64,000 bases of DNA, taken from Bullera alba (Eukaryota; Basidiomycota; Tremellomycetes; Tremellales; Bulleraceae). Below are positions 24,149 through 36,129 of this stretch, piece after piece. Location: assembly GCA_001600095.1 (NCBI GenBank), contig BCIX01000001.1, positions 6,039,198 through 6,103,197 on the forward strand. Direction: 5' to 3'. The notes beneath the pieces were generated by a model. The model was not told where the DNA came from. It saw only the letters and a program-made list of their open reading frames with translations, and searched no databases. How positions within the stretch are numbered: position 1 is the first letter of the stretch; each line of letters opens with the position of its first letter. Position numbers and translations under genes: made by a program.

Positions 24149-25987
24149 GTAGAGTGTGATGGACGACGTCGTTCATAAGAGTTCGTGAATGGGTCGTGCG
24201 TCACGAGGCGGTGATCAATCTGAGCAAAGTCCTCGCTTGAGGAAAGGTTGTGCCTTTGAAACAGAAGTCCGGGGTCGGTCGGTCAAGGACGAGATCGATG
24301 AGATGGGGTCGCTTAGGTTCTGTCAGCACATGATCGACTGATGCATCGCTTTCCGCCATCGATACCTGATTGTCCGGTGACTCCTATTACTCACCTGTAA
24401 GATCGCCAGTCACGTTGACCCCACTCTGATTGGTGAGTTATTGCAGGCTGGATAACTTGACACAGATGATACAGGTTTTGCTATGGATACAGTAACTGGA
24501 TGTGGCAAACGATAGGGGCGATGCCTCGAGATCAGGATAGGGAGATATGCAGATGATGTGGATGATCGACAGTGGAGGTGATGAGTGACCGAGTCAGCAA
24601 CTGTTACATTTCGGTGCAAAGGATTGGTCGACTCACCAGTGATCAACCTTCAGCGAACGTAACAAAAGACACGGTGGAAGGATGAGATGATGACCCTCCT
24701 CTTGTCCAGGTCAGATAACCTCTGCTGATCGTCGTTCCGGCTTTCTGCGATGGTGATACACCGGTCAGTGGAGTCTCCCCCTTGGCCTCCCTCGAGAGTT
24801 GTGTGTCGCGGAAATGTGATGGGTCCTTGAAACGACAAAGGCCCTTCAAAAGCCATTGACGTCGGTCATCCTCGACCCGCAGCTCCTTGCTCACTTCTCG
24901 GTCCTCCTCGGCGTATCGTATCGTCCAAAGGCACGCGCTATCCTCCTATCCTCTCGGATGCTATTTCTCCTATCTCGACTGCCTGTGTGTCGCGTCGTCC
25001 TGGGATCCTCCTCAAAGGCACTTCTCTGCACTGCTGGGTATCGGCGAAGACGCACTCACAGATGATGACATGCCACAGCCTGGCACACGGGGATACCCTT
25101 GGCTCGCGTGATCTGAGGTACCTCTCCAGCTTTCCCCCTCTTATCTCAGGTCGACGATGCAAGAGGCGGATACTGCAATATTAATGTCACCCTATGTCAC
25201 CGCCTTCTACCTATCACCACCTACTCGACGTTTCGTACGAGCATAACAAAGCGGACTTACGAATACCGCAGGAAATCCGCTCTCACTGAACTCTGCCTCT
25301 GGCTCTGTACCCCAGCTTGGCTACACGCCCGTGTTGTCACCTGCAACGGATAGATCGGCGGATGGCGGAATCTTCAGTGCTGGTCGCCATCGGTCCTGAT
25401 CGAAATCGTTCGGTAATTGGTACCGGTGAGCTGCATGATCTGCTGACCTTCAGTGGCTCCCTTCTGCTTGCCCGCTCGGAGAACGCAGCAAGTGCTAAGA
25501 GGTCGGCGAAGCACGCAAGCAGATGTCGCAGGTACCTAAGCGTTCGTTCCCTCCTGTCGAGTAGCGGTTGAAGGCAGATATCGAGTCGCCGAAGACAGCC
25601 TGTACTGTACCCGATCCCTGCTATCTCCGCGGACGACGACCCATGATACCGCACCAGCATGTCTGCATGCGGACAGGCACTTAGCCATGTTACGGCTTGC
25701 GAGGATGACCGAGGAACCAGCGTAGAGTACTCAGTACTTGAAACCTTCACCCATCAACATCCTCGAGGACGAGGACGACCTGCAGCATGCAAGCTCAGTT
25801 AGTAACCGGTTACGTAAAACTCGTGCTCATTCGATCGTCTGGCATGGGTCCGCTAGGTTCCGCTTCTTGGCCCCTTGGGCCACAGTAGTGACCAGGCTAT
25901 ATATGCTACATCATAATCCAGGTCTGAAGTGATGTACAACACGTAGTCATGTTTATACACTCGGGTTTAGACCTCCGCTTCTGCCCC
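24149..25987. other. 1.8-kb region upstream of the septation kinase gene
   Basis: Lies between the kinase start and the TAF1 stop, both minus. No protein family is seen. Several minus-strand donor-like GTGAGT sites (near 24396 and 24636) and short upstream frames, such as a 68-codon ATG frame at 24650-24856, suggest a long, spliced 5' leader for the kinase mRNA. A TATA-like run occurs near 25900. Confidence 0.45.
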
Positions 25988-28900
25988 TCAGGCCCCTTTG
26001 TTCCCCAGCTTGATCTTGAAAGTCGTCGCCGAGGGCTCTGGTGGCATCACCTCGTGGGTCGGGAACACCATTCCGCCGTATCCTCCAGGTGTGGCACCAG
26101 ACGGGGTCGTGATGGCCGGTGACTGTTTGACGTTCGAGTCGTACATAGGGCACATCCGATTCGCCTCTGCACCATGAAATCAGCTTTAGATCTGGTAGGC
26201 TGGCATATATTATACTCACTGGTATGACCAACGGCACCACAAGCGCCGCATCGCCGACGCTGGATCCACGTAAGCCAACACCCCGCAATTTACCAGGTGG
26301 ACGAGCACTCACCCCCGCCTCGTCGCCTTCGAAAGTCTCCAACTCCCCTCGCATAGCCCGTTTTCGCGCTTCCCTCCGTAGCTTGTTCTTCTCGTATGCA
26401 TCTATTCGGGCTTGCAACCTGTCACAAAATCAGCAATTGACGCTCCTCGACGTAGCGATGTTACGTACGCGACTTGTTGAAGCGCGTCTTCCTCCGCGTT
26501 TCCAGTCCTCTTGATCGCCTCAGGGTGGTTCATGTAGTATTCTAACTTCTGTTCCTCCACCTTTCGCATGTACGCCTTGATCACCGCTGGGTCCCTGACG
26601 ATCACGACGGACTCTTTGCCTTTGATCTACACAGGGTCAATCAGCAGCCTTCTCGACTATACCACGGCCGACCCTTCCGCTGACTCACCACTCTCTTGAT
26701 ACGCATGACCTTCCCTGCACCTGCGTGATTGCCAGTGAAGGTACTCTCACCATCGGCCGAGAATGCAGGCGACATGTCTCGTCCAGGGCTCTCCAGTGCC
26801 GGTGTCATGGCTAGAGACCCTCCTCTTGACCTCGCTCGGAAGCTTTCTCCTCGAGAGAAGCGGGATCCAAATGCGACAGGCGTCTGAGCGACGGGCTCTT
26901 CCACCTCGTCCTGCGGCGTTAATTCCGGTGCAACGGGGTTGCTTAAAGCGCGCCATTGTTCGTCCCAGACTTTCTTCTTCTCCTCTTCGTAAATGTTCTG
27001 CTGGGCGGCATGTGATATCTTCGGGTTTGCATTTCCGCTTTCTCTCTCAGCATCCCCTGTTATAGCCCGTGTTAGCTTTCTCCCCACTTGTTTACGCCCT
27101 TGTCCACTTACGCCTTCTCCCCTCATAAGTTTCGCCCCGACGGAGGAAGTACCCTTTCATATTCGTGGTCAAAAAGCTGAAACCTTCTCCTCTTCCAGTC
27201 GGCTCTCCAGCACCATGGACCAACAACCAGGCTTTCTGTAGTTCGGCTTTCTTGTAGTTCTCCGTGGTATCCCATACAGCCAGCTGTTGCTCCAAGTCAA
27301 GTCCGCCCCCTTCCATGCCCTCGTCTTCCTTCTTTTTTCCCTCGGCCGTCTTGGTGTATCCGGCATCGTACAAGTGCCTCTGACCTGCCTGCATCGCTTC
27401 AAACAGCATAGCAGCTTCGGGTGTGCACGTCTCGAGGACCTCCTTCCGGGTCGTGGGGAAAGAGTATTCGGGGTTGAGAGTCCAATGGCCTTGTCCGGGT
27501 CCCGGTTGCTTGGCATACATGAGAAACTCCTGAATACCTCGAGTCAGTCTGTCTATATTATCCCGACCCGAATTGACTCACATTGCCCTTGATCTTCAGA
27601 CGTTGACGCAGCTGGAGCTCCGTCTGATCTGGGAAATACCTCAACATCCGATTCAGCTTCAGCCTCCTCATACTGTTCTTCTGCATCAACAGCCAAGCGA
27701 CGATCATCAGCCGCTGCTTGGAGGTGTCGGTGCTTTTCCTCGCGTGGGGCCCGGGGACTTCCGACTCGTTTGGCACCGTCTGTCCTACTGTGAAGATGTT
27801 GTTGATGGCGCGGAGGTGGTAAGAGGTGTGCCCGTTGATGGTGTGTCTGCAGTATGTCAGCTGAGTACCGCCAGCCAGTGCATTGGCCTTACCTGATGAC
27901 TAAGAAATCGGTAGTCTCGGGCTGGTGTCGGAATATTGGTGCTCTGAGCAGGTTGTTATGTATGACTTGTGTCACTCCGCCCTTCTCCACGTATCCCAGT
28001 AGGAAAGGTTCCGCGTCTCCGACATTCAAGACCGAGGGCTGACCAAAGTCGAGCTATAAAAGATCAGGCATCGTCCTTGAAGTAAGCCCAGAACACTCAC
28101 TTTTGGAATATGCTCGTCTTGCTCGCCCTTCTTCCTGTAATAGTTGACCATTGTTGTACCCATTCCGTAACCACTCATTATTGGTGGATATTCCTCCTAC
28201 ATGTATCACTGTCAGCCAACACTCCACCAAGCACGCGTGAGGACTGACCGAAAATTCCAGCAAGACATATGGGCCCTTTTCGCTTAGAGTCAGATCCTTT
28301 GAAGTCTTGAATCTCTCGGACGGATCCGCCATCATTGCTTTCTTCTTGCTGCTGATAGACGCCGAAGGGTTGGACTTGAGCTTTGAGAACGTGATGGGGA
28401 CGTTGATAGGGAATTGCAATGCAGGTCTACGCCACGATCTCGCTTCTTGTTTCGACAAACCCGTCTTGTACTGCGACAACGGTCAGCCAGCATCCATCAC
28501 ATCGTCGCAGGGCTTCACTCACGAATGGCAGTTGCAGAGCCTTCGCTGGTCCAGAGTGGAAGACTTCGATAGCTCCAAACGTCTGTCTGATCCGATGGCG
28601 GGACTCCTTGGACTGCTCGTAGATGTGGTCGTTGGAGAAGTTGTATGGATCCAATTTAGCGATGGCCTTACTGCTGCTCAATTTGGCCGATGCTTCTGGG
28701 ACCTTGTCGGTAACAAGTTGAACAGTCTCATCCTCGTCCTCGAGCAAGCTGGGAGACACGCGTCTGGCATCCCAGATCACGTCTTGGAGCCAGGTACCAG
28801 AGTCCAATATGTCGTTCCTTGGTGCCAATGGGTCGTTTACCTTCTGTTCCGGTTGATCCCTACGGTCCATGAGTACCTAGATCACGAGTGAACTTCGCGC

Positions 28901-29772
28901 ACTCACATAGCACACAGAACGATATCTTTCTCCCAATCCGCCAGATCCAATGTCTTCTCCAGCTCCTCGGCTTCAGCCTCCTCTCGTGTATGCGTGGATT
29001 GGCTGTCCAGTGCCCCTCCGAGACGGATGTCCGCTGGAGGCTGCCTCATTTGTTGTCTCCTCAGCAATTTGGCCTTTCTCGTCCATTCCGGATCAAAGTT
29101 TGCTCCAATGGGTGCGTCATACATCGGCTGGTTTGGATCTCGATCTGGCAGAGGTCCCAGCGAAGGTTGAAGGAAGGACGCGAGCGGTGACATGTCATCA
29201 GAGTGCGCGGTCTTGAAATGATCTGCTGTTGTCTCAGTGGTGCTCGCAGAACGCGCTCAGCTCTACTTACGCTGTATGTGAACTTTATCGTCCCTCTTTC
29301 GTTTACCCAGCGCTCCGTTGAGCGCTCTGCGGAACGCTGGACTGTCGTAGAACACCTCTGACATCTTGAGTCTTTTCCCAGGAGCAAAGTCCGGCCACAA
29401 GACCTTGACTTCCTCCATGACATCCAGTATCTTCTCCTTATCCTTTCGCTTCTGCTCCTTCACTTTGACTTCTGCCTCTCGCTGCATCTGCATTGCCCGG
29501 TTGTACCATCTCGCCTCATCCCTCTCTCTCGCCGCCTTCGCCCTCATTTCCTCCTCCGTGTCCGCGGGCATTTCAGAGTCGGAAACATCATCCATGAATT
29601 TGGCATCGTCGTCTTCCGCTTCCACCTCTGCAAATGCTTTTGATGACCTGCCTCCTCCAGTCTTGCTGAAGAGCGAGGAGAACGACTCGGGATCCACTCC
29701 GCTGTCGAGCAGGATCTTGTTGATACCGAGCGAGGCGGCACCCCCGATGTCCTCATCGTCAGACTGCGACAT
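25988..29772 (-). CDS. TAF1: TFIID subunit TAF1
   Basis: Largest TFIID subunit, needed for RNA polymerase II initiation. Thirteen exons: 29271-29772, 28907-29225, 28523-28859, 28249-28470, 28101-28196, 27893-28053, 27582-27846, 27112-27529, 26689-27056, 26469-26626, 26313-26418, 26220-26259, 25988-26166; 1,056 residues. The N-terminus is acidic and likely contains the TBP-inhibiting TAND region. The central DUF3591 domain (about 280-790) includes VIWDARR, SEEYPPIMSGYGMG and QRLKIKGNEFLMY. Near residues 984-1003 is the zinc knuckle CGACGAVGHTKANRMC. The protein ends soon after the knuckle, without bromodomains, as in other fungal TAF1. Exon 2 has a tandem CAGCAG acceptor, so one residue is optional. 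Confidence 0.93.
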
Positions 29773-30574
29773 CGCGGATCACAGCTTCCCAGCGCGACTA
29801 GTGATCTTGTCAACAGCTGTCCACTTGGTTCAATATCTACACCTGGCGGTCGACCATAAAGTAGTCAAAAAGTAGTGCTACGAGTACTGGACGTCTAGAG
29901 GACTCTGCTGGACCTCGCTGCTGGTCGAGCTCGAGCTCGAACAACGAAGCTGTCGGCGAGCGCCGCAAGCGAGATCAGTGCCACGTAATGACCACGTGGC
30001 CGGGATTGCGCTGCATGTTCGCCCTATATTTATGTACTCCGCGCGTTGTACCGCCAGTCGGACGTCTCTTTGTTCAAGTGCGGTTCACACCTATACCAGC
30101 GCCTTCGGACCTGTATCATCTAATGGTCCCCTACCCGTCACTTCGCATCGAACAAGGACGGTGGATAGTGACGAGTCTGAGGCTGGGCACAAACGAGTGG
30201 CAAACGTGAGATTTGAAACGCGCGTCGCAGTCTAGCAGAAGAGATAACTAACTTACTGGCAACGCATGGATGAGCCGCGTGACAATTCACCGAGGATGGT
30301 CATCACCCCGGTGAGTACGATGCTCCGGACCTCCCCCGACTGTCCAGGCCTCCAGTGCAAAGACGGGGCCAAGACGGGCCAGTTTCGCGGATTTTGCCAC
30401 TCGCTCCTAAGTTTGGGCCATGACATGACATTAACCCGGAGTTCGGGGGACTCGAGAGGAGTACTCGTCAACGCGTTCCGACAGGTCGACGCGGGCCATG
30501 TTCATGGCCGACGGCATTAGCAATATTTCACGCCAGTCTATGTGTCAGTCATTCTCATCACCACCGTTGAACGT

Positions 30575-30595
30575 TGAGCGCTGAGCGCTGAGCGC
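30575..30595. repeat. Three tandem TGAGCGC heptamers
   Basis: Perfect head-to-tail copies at 30575, 30582 and 30589 in the divergent promoter region upstream of the AIF2-like gene. It could be a regulatory element or a simple repeat. Confidence 0.8.
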
Positions 30596-30788
30596 TCGCT
30601 GTGATTCTGTGATACGTGAGTCATCTGAAACTGCCTTTCCATCGGAAGGTGAATATTGAATGTCCTGGGAGTGGTTGGTAATCCAAAACGCCTGCTTCCG
30701 ACGGAACTGGACGCGTTTCACGCTAAAATCGGAGATCCCATCGAGCGATTTCAATTGACAACAGCTTTCGTCACGAGCACCGAGCGTG

Positions 30789-30796
30789 TATAAAAG
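30789..30796 (+). promoter_or_regulatory. TATA box of the AIF2-like gene
   Basis: Consensus TATAAAAG 107 nt before the ATG of the downstream oxidoreductase. Confidence 0.6.
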
Positions 30797-30902
30797 GAGC
30801 AGCAAGTCTGTCGAGGCATCCTTCATCCAGCGCCATCTTCCACCGTTCACTCCTCAGCAGCTTCGATATACATCACCCTACGCACATCAGATCAGCAACA
30901 CT

Positions 30903-32611
30903 ATGGCCGACCTGAAGAATATTGTGATCATCGGTGGTAAGTCACCTGTTCCGGCAAACCCGGAAACCGGATACTGAGCTCGCATCTCGCAGGCAGCATA
31001 TCCGGTCACACCTTAGCCAACAATCTCGTCGACAAGCTGCCCGCAAACCACAGGATACTGCTGATCGATGCTTTGGATTTCGTGGTCTGGCCAGTTGCCA
31101 GTCTGAGAGGCGCCGTCGTCCCAGGTGAGTCGCACCAGTCGAACCCATGGGCAAAGTTAAGGCTGTAGGATGAGTACTGATGTACATCGATTAGGTTGGG
31201 AGAAGCGAGTACATGCGCCGCTTCAGACTGAGTATGTCTTCTCGGCTGGCTCCGTTCACCAGGTCATCGCGCCCAACAAGGTGATCGAGCTCAAGAAATC
31301 GTCGGTCGTTCTCGAGAAGCCTTTCGAGGGCAAGACCGAGATCTCATTTGTCGTGAGTCGAGATGCACTGTGAACGCCGAACGGAGGTCTATGACTGACC
31401 TTTATCCCAGAAAGCAGTCATCGCTACCGGGGCATCCCAGCCAGCCCCAATGCGTCCTGCTCCTGGCTCGACCGAGGCTGAGTATGAGGCCCTGCTCAAG
31501 GACTATCAGCGAGACCTAAGCAAGGCCAAGAAGGTAGTCGTCGTCGGTGGGGGAGCTGCCGGAACAGAAGTCGCTGGAGTGAGTACGAGTCACTACAGTA
31601 TCATGTATGTCACTGATGATTCTGGCCCGATCGTTCAGGAGATCAAACACCAATTCCCATCCATCGACGTCACGATCGTCCATTCGCAATCGCAGATTCT
31701 TAACCCGGCCACCAAAGGCCTCACCCCCGCGACCAACAGGGACCCCAAGTCAAAGTCCTGGAGCGCTGCCCCTACCCCATCCAAATTCAGTCCGCCGATC
31801 GAGAAGAAGCTCAAAGAGCTGAAGATCAACCTGATCCTCAACGAGAAAGTCCAAATTCCCCAATCCAAGACTGGCATTGCTGTGGGCGAATGGGACGGAT
31901 CCTTTGGGTTCCAGGGACAGATCAAGAAGCTCAGGCTCAGCAGTGGGAAGTCTATCGAAGCGGACTTTGTCTTCTTGTCCGTTGGAAACCAAGCCAACGG
32001 CTCAATCGTTGAGAAGGCAGATTCGGGAGCTATCGTGAACGGCATGGGCAAGATGGTCGACGTGGATGACTATCTCAAGGTAAGTCTCCACTCAACCAAA
32101 GAGGAATCCGACTAAGAACAGTCATAGGTCCAGTCAAGCAACCCGGATTCGATCCTCACTGCCAACTACTACGCTATCGGAGATGTAGCTGCCTCGCAAG
32201 AGTTCAAAACATCGCAGACTGCCCTGGCCAATGCAAACATCGTTACTACAAAGTAAGCAAAACTCGTCAACCGCACTTGGGACTTTTCTGATATAGCTTA
32301 GCCTGCTAGCGGAGCTCCAGGGCAAGCCTTTGAAGAAATACACCCCACCAGGAATGCACGCTCTCGTGAGTCCAAGTCGGTCATTTCTGAGGTGAAGCCG
32401 TGCCAGGGCGCTAATGCTCACATGACAGGTCATTCCCATCGGTCCCGACCATGTACTAGGAGGGCTCACAGTCCCCTACCTCGGTAGTCTTGGGCTCCCC
32501 AACTTCATGGGCAAATCGGCGAAGGGTGTGAGGTTGATGGTGGAAGACTACTTTTACCCTATATTCAAGGGCGCCAAGCCGGTTCCCACGGCCCCTCTTC
32601 CTGCTGCTTAG
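30903..32611 (+). CDS. AIF2/FSP1-like NAD(P)H:quinone oxidoreductase
   Basis: Flavoprotein of the pyridine nucleotide-disulfide reductase family, closest in layout to apoptosis-inducing factor 2/AMID (FSP1). Eight exons: 30903-30936, 30993-31124, 31195-31352, 31411-31578, 31639-32079, 32128-32252, 32302-32365, 32429-32611; 434 residues. An N-terminal FAD-binding Rossmann motif (IVIIGGSISG) spans the first intron; the second, NAD(P)H-binding motif is VVVGGGAAGTEVAG (about 160-173). ATGASQP and YAIGDVAA are the typical ATG and GD signatures. No mitochondrial presequence or membrane anchor is evident, so the enzyme is probably cytosolic or loosely membrane-bound. The intron 31579-31638 (60 nt) is in frame and stop-free. 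Confidence 0.87.
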
Positions 32612-33012
32612 CCGTTTGTAAACTTTGTATCAGCTTATGGTTCGGGCCCTCGGGGAGACCTGTTGAGACGGTGACTGGAGTACTTAGACCCACCTAGACA
32701 TGTATAATATCGCCTGTTGGCTATGCTTTCTGAGCTGGACTGGATGGCTTATGTAGTCGGACGGAGTTGAAGCATAGAATCAGAGAGAGACCAGGCACCA
32801 TGCATCACTGTTAAGCACGTTAAGCCATCACTTCGTGGGCGCCGTCGGCGGTAGTTACGACTAACGGAAAGTCATCCGCGTTGCGATCGTCGATCGTCGA
32901 TCGTCGCTTCGTGCTGTCCGAATTTACAACATGACTGCACCGACGTCCAACCTCCCTGGACAAAATCCAATTGTCCTCACCACATCCCGGTCAAAACGTT
33001 CAAGCTAATACG
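32612..33012. other. Intergenic: upstream of the OYE-family gene
   Basis: 401 nt between two plus-strand genes; includes three tandem CGATCGT heptamers at 32884-32904 about 110 nt before the next start. Confidence 0.5.
32884..32904. repeat. Three tandem CGATCGT heptamers
   Basis: Perfect near-palindromic units at 32884, 32891 and 32898 in the promoter region of the OYE-family gene. Confidence 0.8.
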
Positions 33013-34746
33013 ATGGATAACATCGCGCCCATCGACTCGACATTGCAGTTGCCAAATGGATCACTTATTCCTAATCGCCTCGTCAAGGTGAGTCTCAGGC
33101 TCAGACTTCCATGACGCGGACTGAATAGCCTCTTTTTACAGGCGGCGATGGAGGAAGGTATTGGACACCGGGGAGGATGTCCAGGACCCGAACATCGTCG
33201 TCTATATCGTCGATGGGGTTCCGGGGGCTGGGGCATGATCATCACTGGTACGCTTTAAGCACAGCCATCGCTCGTCGACCCGAAGTCGAGGCTCCAGCTG
33301 ATCCTTTCGATTCAGGCAATGTCCAAGTCGATCCTCGTCACTTGGCCTCCCCGCACGACCGATATATACCGGATCACTCCCCGGAAACCATCGCCTCTTA
33401 CGCTTTGCTCTACTCTTCCATGATATCGTCGGTTCCAGTCGACCAGCCGAAGCCCATAGGCTTGGTCCAATTATCACACCCGGGTCTGCAGTCGTCATCG
33501 ACAATAGGGTTCTCGCGCTGGCCCTGGTCTCCTGCCGTAGCGCCAATATCTTCGAGACCGGACATGGGCTCGAGTTTGACGGGGTGGCTGATCGCTAGAG
33601 CTGTATGGCCAGTCAAGAGTCGGAAACTAGGTACCGAAGAGTGGATGGAGGTAGTAGATCGATTCACCACGGCCGCTCGGATTATGCACGAGGCTGGATG
33701 GGATGGCGTACAGATCCACTCTGCTCATGGGTACCTCCTTGCAGAGTTCCTATCACCCTTAGTGAGTCACATGAATTCAAACAGGCTGCAGACAATAGAA
33801 GACCATTGCTGATCTGGCGTAGACCAATCCTGATGCTATATCACTCCCGGGAGCACCGAGCGGACTGGATCCTCGATTGCATCTACTATACCTCATCCTC
33901 GAAGGCATATCCAAAGGCACGCCCAAGCAGTTCATCAAGGCTATCAAGATCAACTGCTCGGATTTCGCGCAAGGAGGTTAGTCCTGGCTGTGAACGAGAA
34001 GCTGTTCGTTGACTCGATCTAGGCCTCGATGAAAGTCAAGCTGAGGGTGTGGTCAAGGAGATTGTATCGTGGGGGATGGTTGACATTTTGGAGATCTCTG
34101 GCGGCACATATGCTAATCCCGGTGGGTCTCTCGCTTCTCGCAATTGTCCTCCTTCTCAGACGACTGACTGCGCTCAGCTTTCGCCTCGACTGGTACCGCA
34201 AAGCCCGCCTCGTCCACTTCCAAGCGTCAGTCCCTCTTCGCCCACTTCACCACCTCACTGTTGGCCCACCTGCCTTCTCCGCCTCAAGGTCCCGCTATCA
34301 TCCTCACCGGAGGACTGCACGATCGCGCCCTCATCGCATCTTCGCTGAACGAAAGAGCCTGCGATCTCGTCGGGATCGGTCGACCTGCCTGTCTCGTTCC
34401 GGACCTAGCCCGGGAGATCATCTTAAACAGTGATCTGAAAGACGAGCAAACCGAACTTGGTCGGTATGATATACCCGGTGGTGAAATGGTCAAAGCGGCA
34501 CTTGGCGGTGGCTGGACGTCCAGTAAGAACCCATCGACCAGTAAACCAGGCATACCGCTTGTGGGAGCTGGCGTCAGCACCTTTTGGCACGAATGGCAGC
34601 TGTCCAGGATGGGCAGAGGGGCAAAGCCGGATCTGACAATGCACTGGATCTGGGGTGGGCTCTTTGTCGAGCTAGTATGGTATGGTATACTGGGAGGGGG
34701 ACCACTGGGCTGGTGGGTGTCCTTGACAGGAGAGAAGTCGACATAA
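33013..34746 (+). CDS. Old Yellow Enzyme-family NADH:flavin oxidoreductase
   Basis: FMN-dependent ene-reductase-type TIM barrel. Exons 33013-33087, 33142-33247, 33316-33761, 33823-33976, 34023-34121, 34178-34746; 482 residues. Seen: LPNGSLIPNRLVKAAMEEG at the start, GMIITGNVQVDPRHL, LSHPG, the active-site HxxH in VQIHSAHGYLLAEFLSPLTN, KAIKINCSDF, and VGIGRPACLVPDL near the phosphate site. An unusual C-terminal extension (about residues 448-480) is hydrophobic and aromatic (MHWIWGGLFVELVWYG) and could act as a membrane anchor. Its substrate cannot be told from sequence. It follows another flavin oxidoreductase in the same direction, which may be coincidence. Confidence 0.87.
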
Positions 34747-35121
34747 ATTGGGGTGGGACCGATCAGTGTTTGAACTGCGACGAGGGCTGCGCCAAGTTAC
34801 ACTCGCTTCGGTCCTGGATTGCAGCATCGGCTGAATCAAAGGCTGACGCCTTGGGGTCGAGAACATACGAAGTGGGTACAGATGGTCAAGTGGTCCAGCA
34901 GATCAAGGACAGACAAGTTGACGTGAATCACAATCAGCTAGACATCCAGAAAGCGGCACATGATGGTCGACCCGCGGTCTGGAATCACCAGCTTGGATAG
35001 TGCAGGATCTATTCCGCCGCTGTGTGACTGTGGTTACTGGATCGCGGCATAGGAGGCATCTCATCGAGTTCGATGTGGCAGAGAAAAGCAGCTCACGAGC
35101 ATGTGCTTGTCACGTATGCCA
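34747..35121. other. Intergenic between convergent genes
   Basis: 375 nt between the OYE-family stop and the stop of the minus-strand repeat protein; nothing recognised. Confidence 0.5.
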
Positions 35122-36129
35122 TCATCTGGTACATTGCTTGTCCATGCGCCCGATCTGTGCCCGGAGCTCGTCCAAATGGTTTTGCTGTTGTCTTTTTATG
35201 TGTTTTTTCCGCCCCCAACACCTCATGACAATCTCGTCATCGTCTTCATCGGTGGCTTCTCCGCCTATCATGTCGACGTACTTTCGACGGTAAACTGTCA
35301 ACTTGGCTCTGTTCCCTGTTGGCGACTGGGGCAATGTTTCCATGTCTTGAGGCGAGGATGAGAGAGCGTTGATGGAGTAGGTGCTAGACGATTCAGCAAG
35401 CCTTTGCGTTTCACCTGGTGAGGACGGCGCACTGCTCAAGGGCGAGGAATCGAGCGGTGTGTCGGATAATTGAGTCTGTAGCTCGTCCAAGAAGGATGAA
35501 GTGATTGACATGACAGGTGATTGCGTCCGTGGCGAAGATGGTAGTCCGGCCAAGAAGGAGGAATTGAGCCATGGGACAGGTAGTTGCGTGGGTTGCGAAT
35601 CCGGCACGCTGTCTACGAAGGACGAATTGTGCCGTGCGACATGTGGTGGCGTATGTGACGAAGGTGGTAGAGTGGGTTGCGAGTCTGGCACACCGTCTAC
35701 GAAGGACGAGTTGTGCCATGAGACAGGTGGTGGCCCATGTGACGAAGGTAGTAGTTCGGTCCGACTCCGAGAGGCGAAACTGAACGACCCGACAGTACGT
35801 AGTCTTATCTGTGGCAATCTTCGCAAGATTGAGGACGAACTGTGCAACGCGACAGGTGGTGGCGTGGGTTGCGAATCTGGTAAAGCGTTTCTGAAAGCGA
35901 TCATCAAAGAGGAGCTGCGCCAGTCACTGCGATGCGATGCGGATGTGCTGAGTAGATTTTTGGCGGGCGGTACATTGTCATTTCTCGATGCGCTAGATTC
36001 CGGCTCCGCAACCGGCCTCGGCTGTCGAGGCCTTTCGTACGGTTTACGAGGAGCTGGCTTGGTAATCGTCCTGGGGGTCACGGGCGTCGAGGGCAGCTCC
36101 GGAGGCGGTGTCAAGGGCGAAGAAGACAT
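35122..36129 (-). CDS. Ser/Pro-rich repeat protein, function unknown
   Basis: Single-exon frame of 335 codons starting at the ATG 36127-36129. The product is not recognised. It opens with MSSSPLTPPPELPSTPVTPR, many SP/TP sites, and is predicted disordered. The middle (about residues 125-250) is made of degenerate 21-28-residue repeats with the core NSSFVDxVPDSQPT; at the DNA level two adjacent copies are 84 bp each (35588-35755). The C-terminus is acidic (DEDDDE), then basic (GRKKHIKRQQQ), with a short potential coiled coil. The opposite strand is also open for over 250 codons across the same repeats, but from GTG or an internal ATG and with a Cys/Gly-rich product, so the minus strand is preferred. 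Confidence 0.55.
   Translation of the reverse strand: MSSSPLTPPPELPSTPVTPRTITKPAPRKPYERPRQPRPVAEPESSASRNDNVPPAKNLLSTSASHRSDWRSSSLMIAFRNALPDSQPTPPPVALHSSSSILRRLPQIRLRTVGSFSFASRSRTELLPSSHGPPPVSWHNSSFVDGVPDSQPTLPPSSHTPPHVARHNSSFVDSVPDSQPTQLPVPWLNSSFLAGLPSSPRTQSPVMSITSSFLDELQTQLSDTPLDSSPLSSAPSSPGETQRLAESSSTYSINALSSSPQDMETLPQSPTGNRAKLTVYRRKYVDMIGGEATDEDDDEIVMRCWGRKKHIKRQQQNHLDELRAQIGRMDKQCTR
35588..35755. repeat. Two adjacent 84-bp in-frame repeats
   Basis: Both copies begin GTGGGTTGCGA on the plus strand (35588 and 35672) and continue with near-identical sequence through a CTACGAAGGACGA core. The length is 28 codons, so copy-number change keeps the minus-strand frame. A third, shorter copy begins at 35864. 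Confidence 0.8.

Larger units (their letters stand above)
29773..30902. other. Divergent intergenic region TAF1 / AIF2-like
   Basis: 1.13 kb between two divergent starts. It contains three tandem TGAGCGC units (30575-30595) and a consensus TATAAAAG (30789-30796) for the plus-strand gene. No coding signal. Confidence 0.5.
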
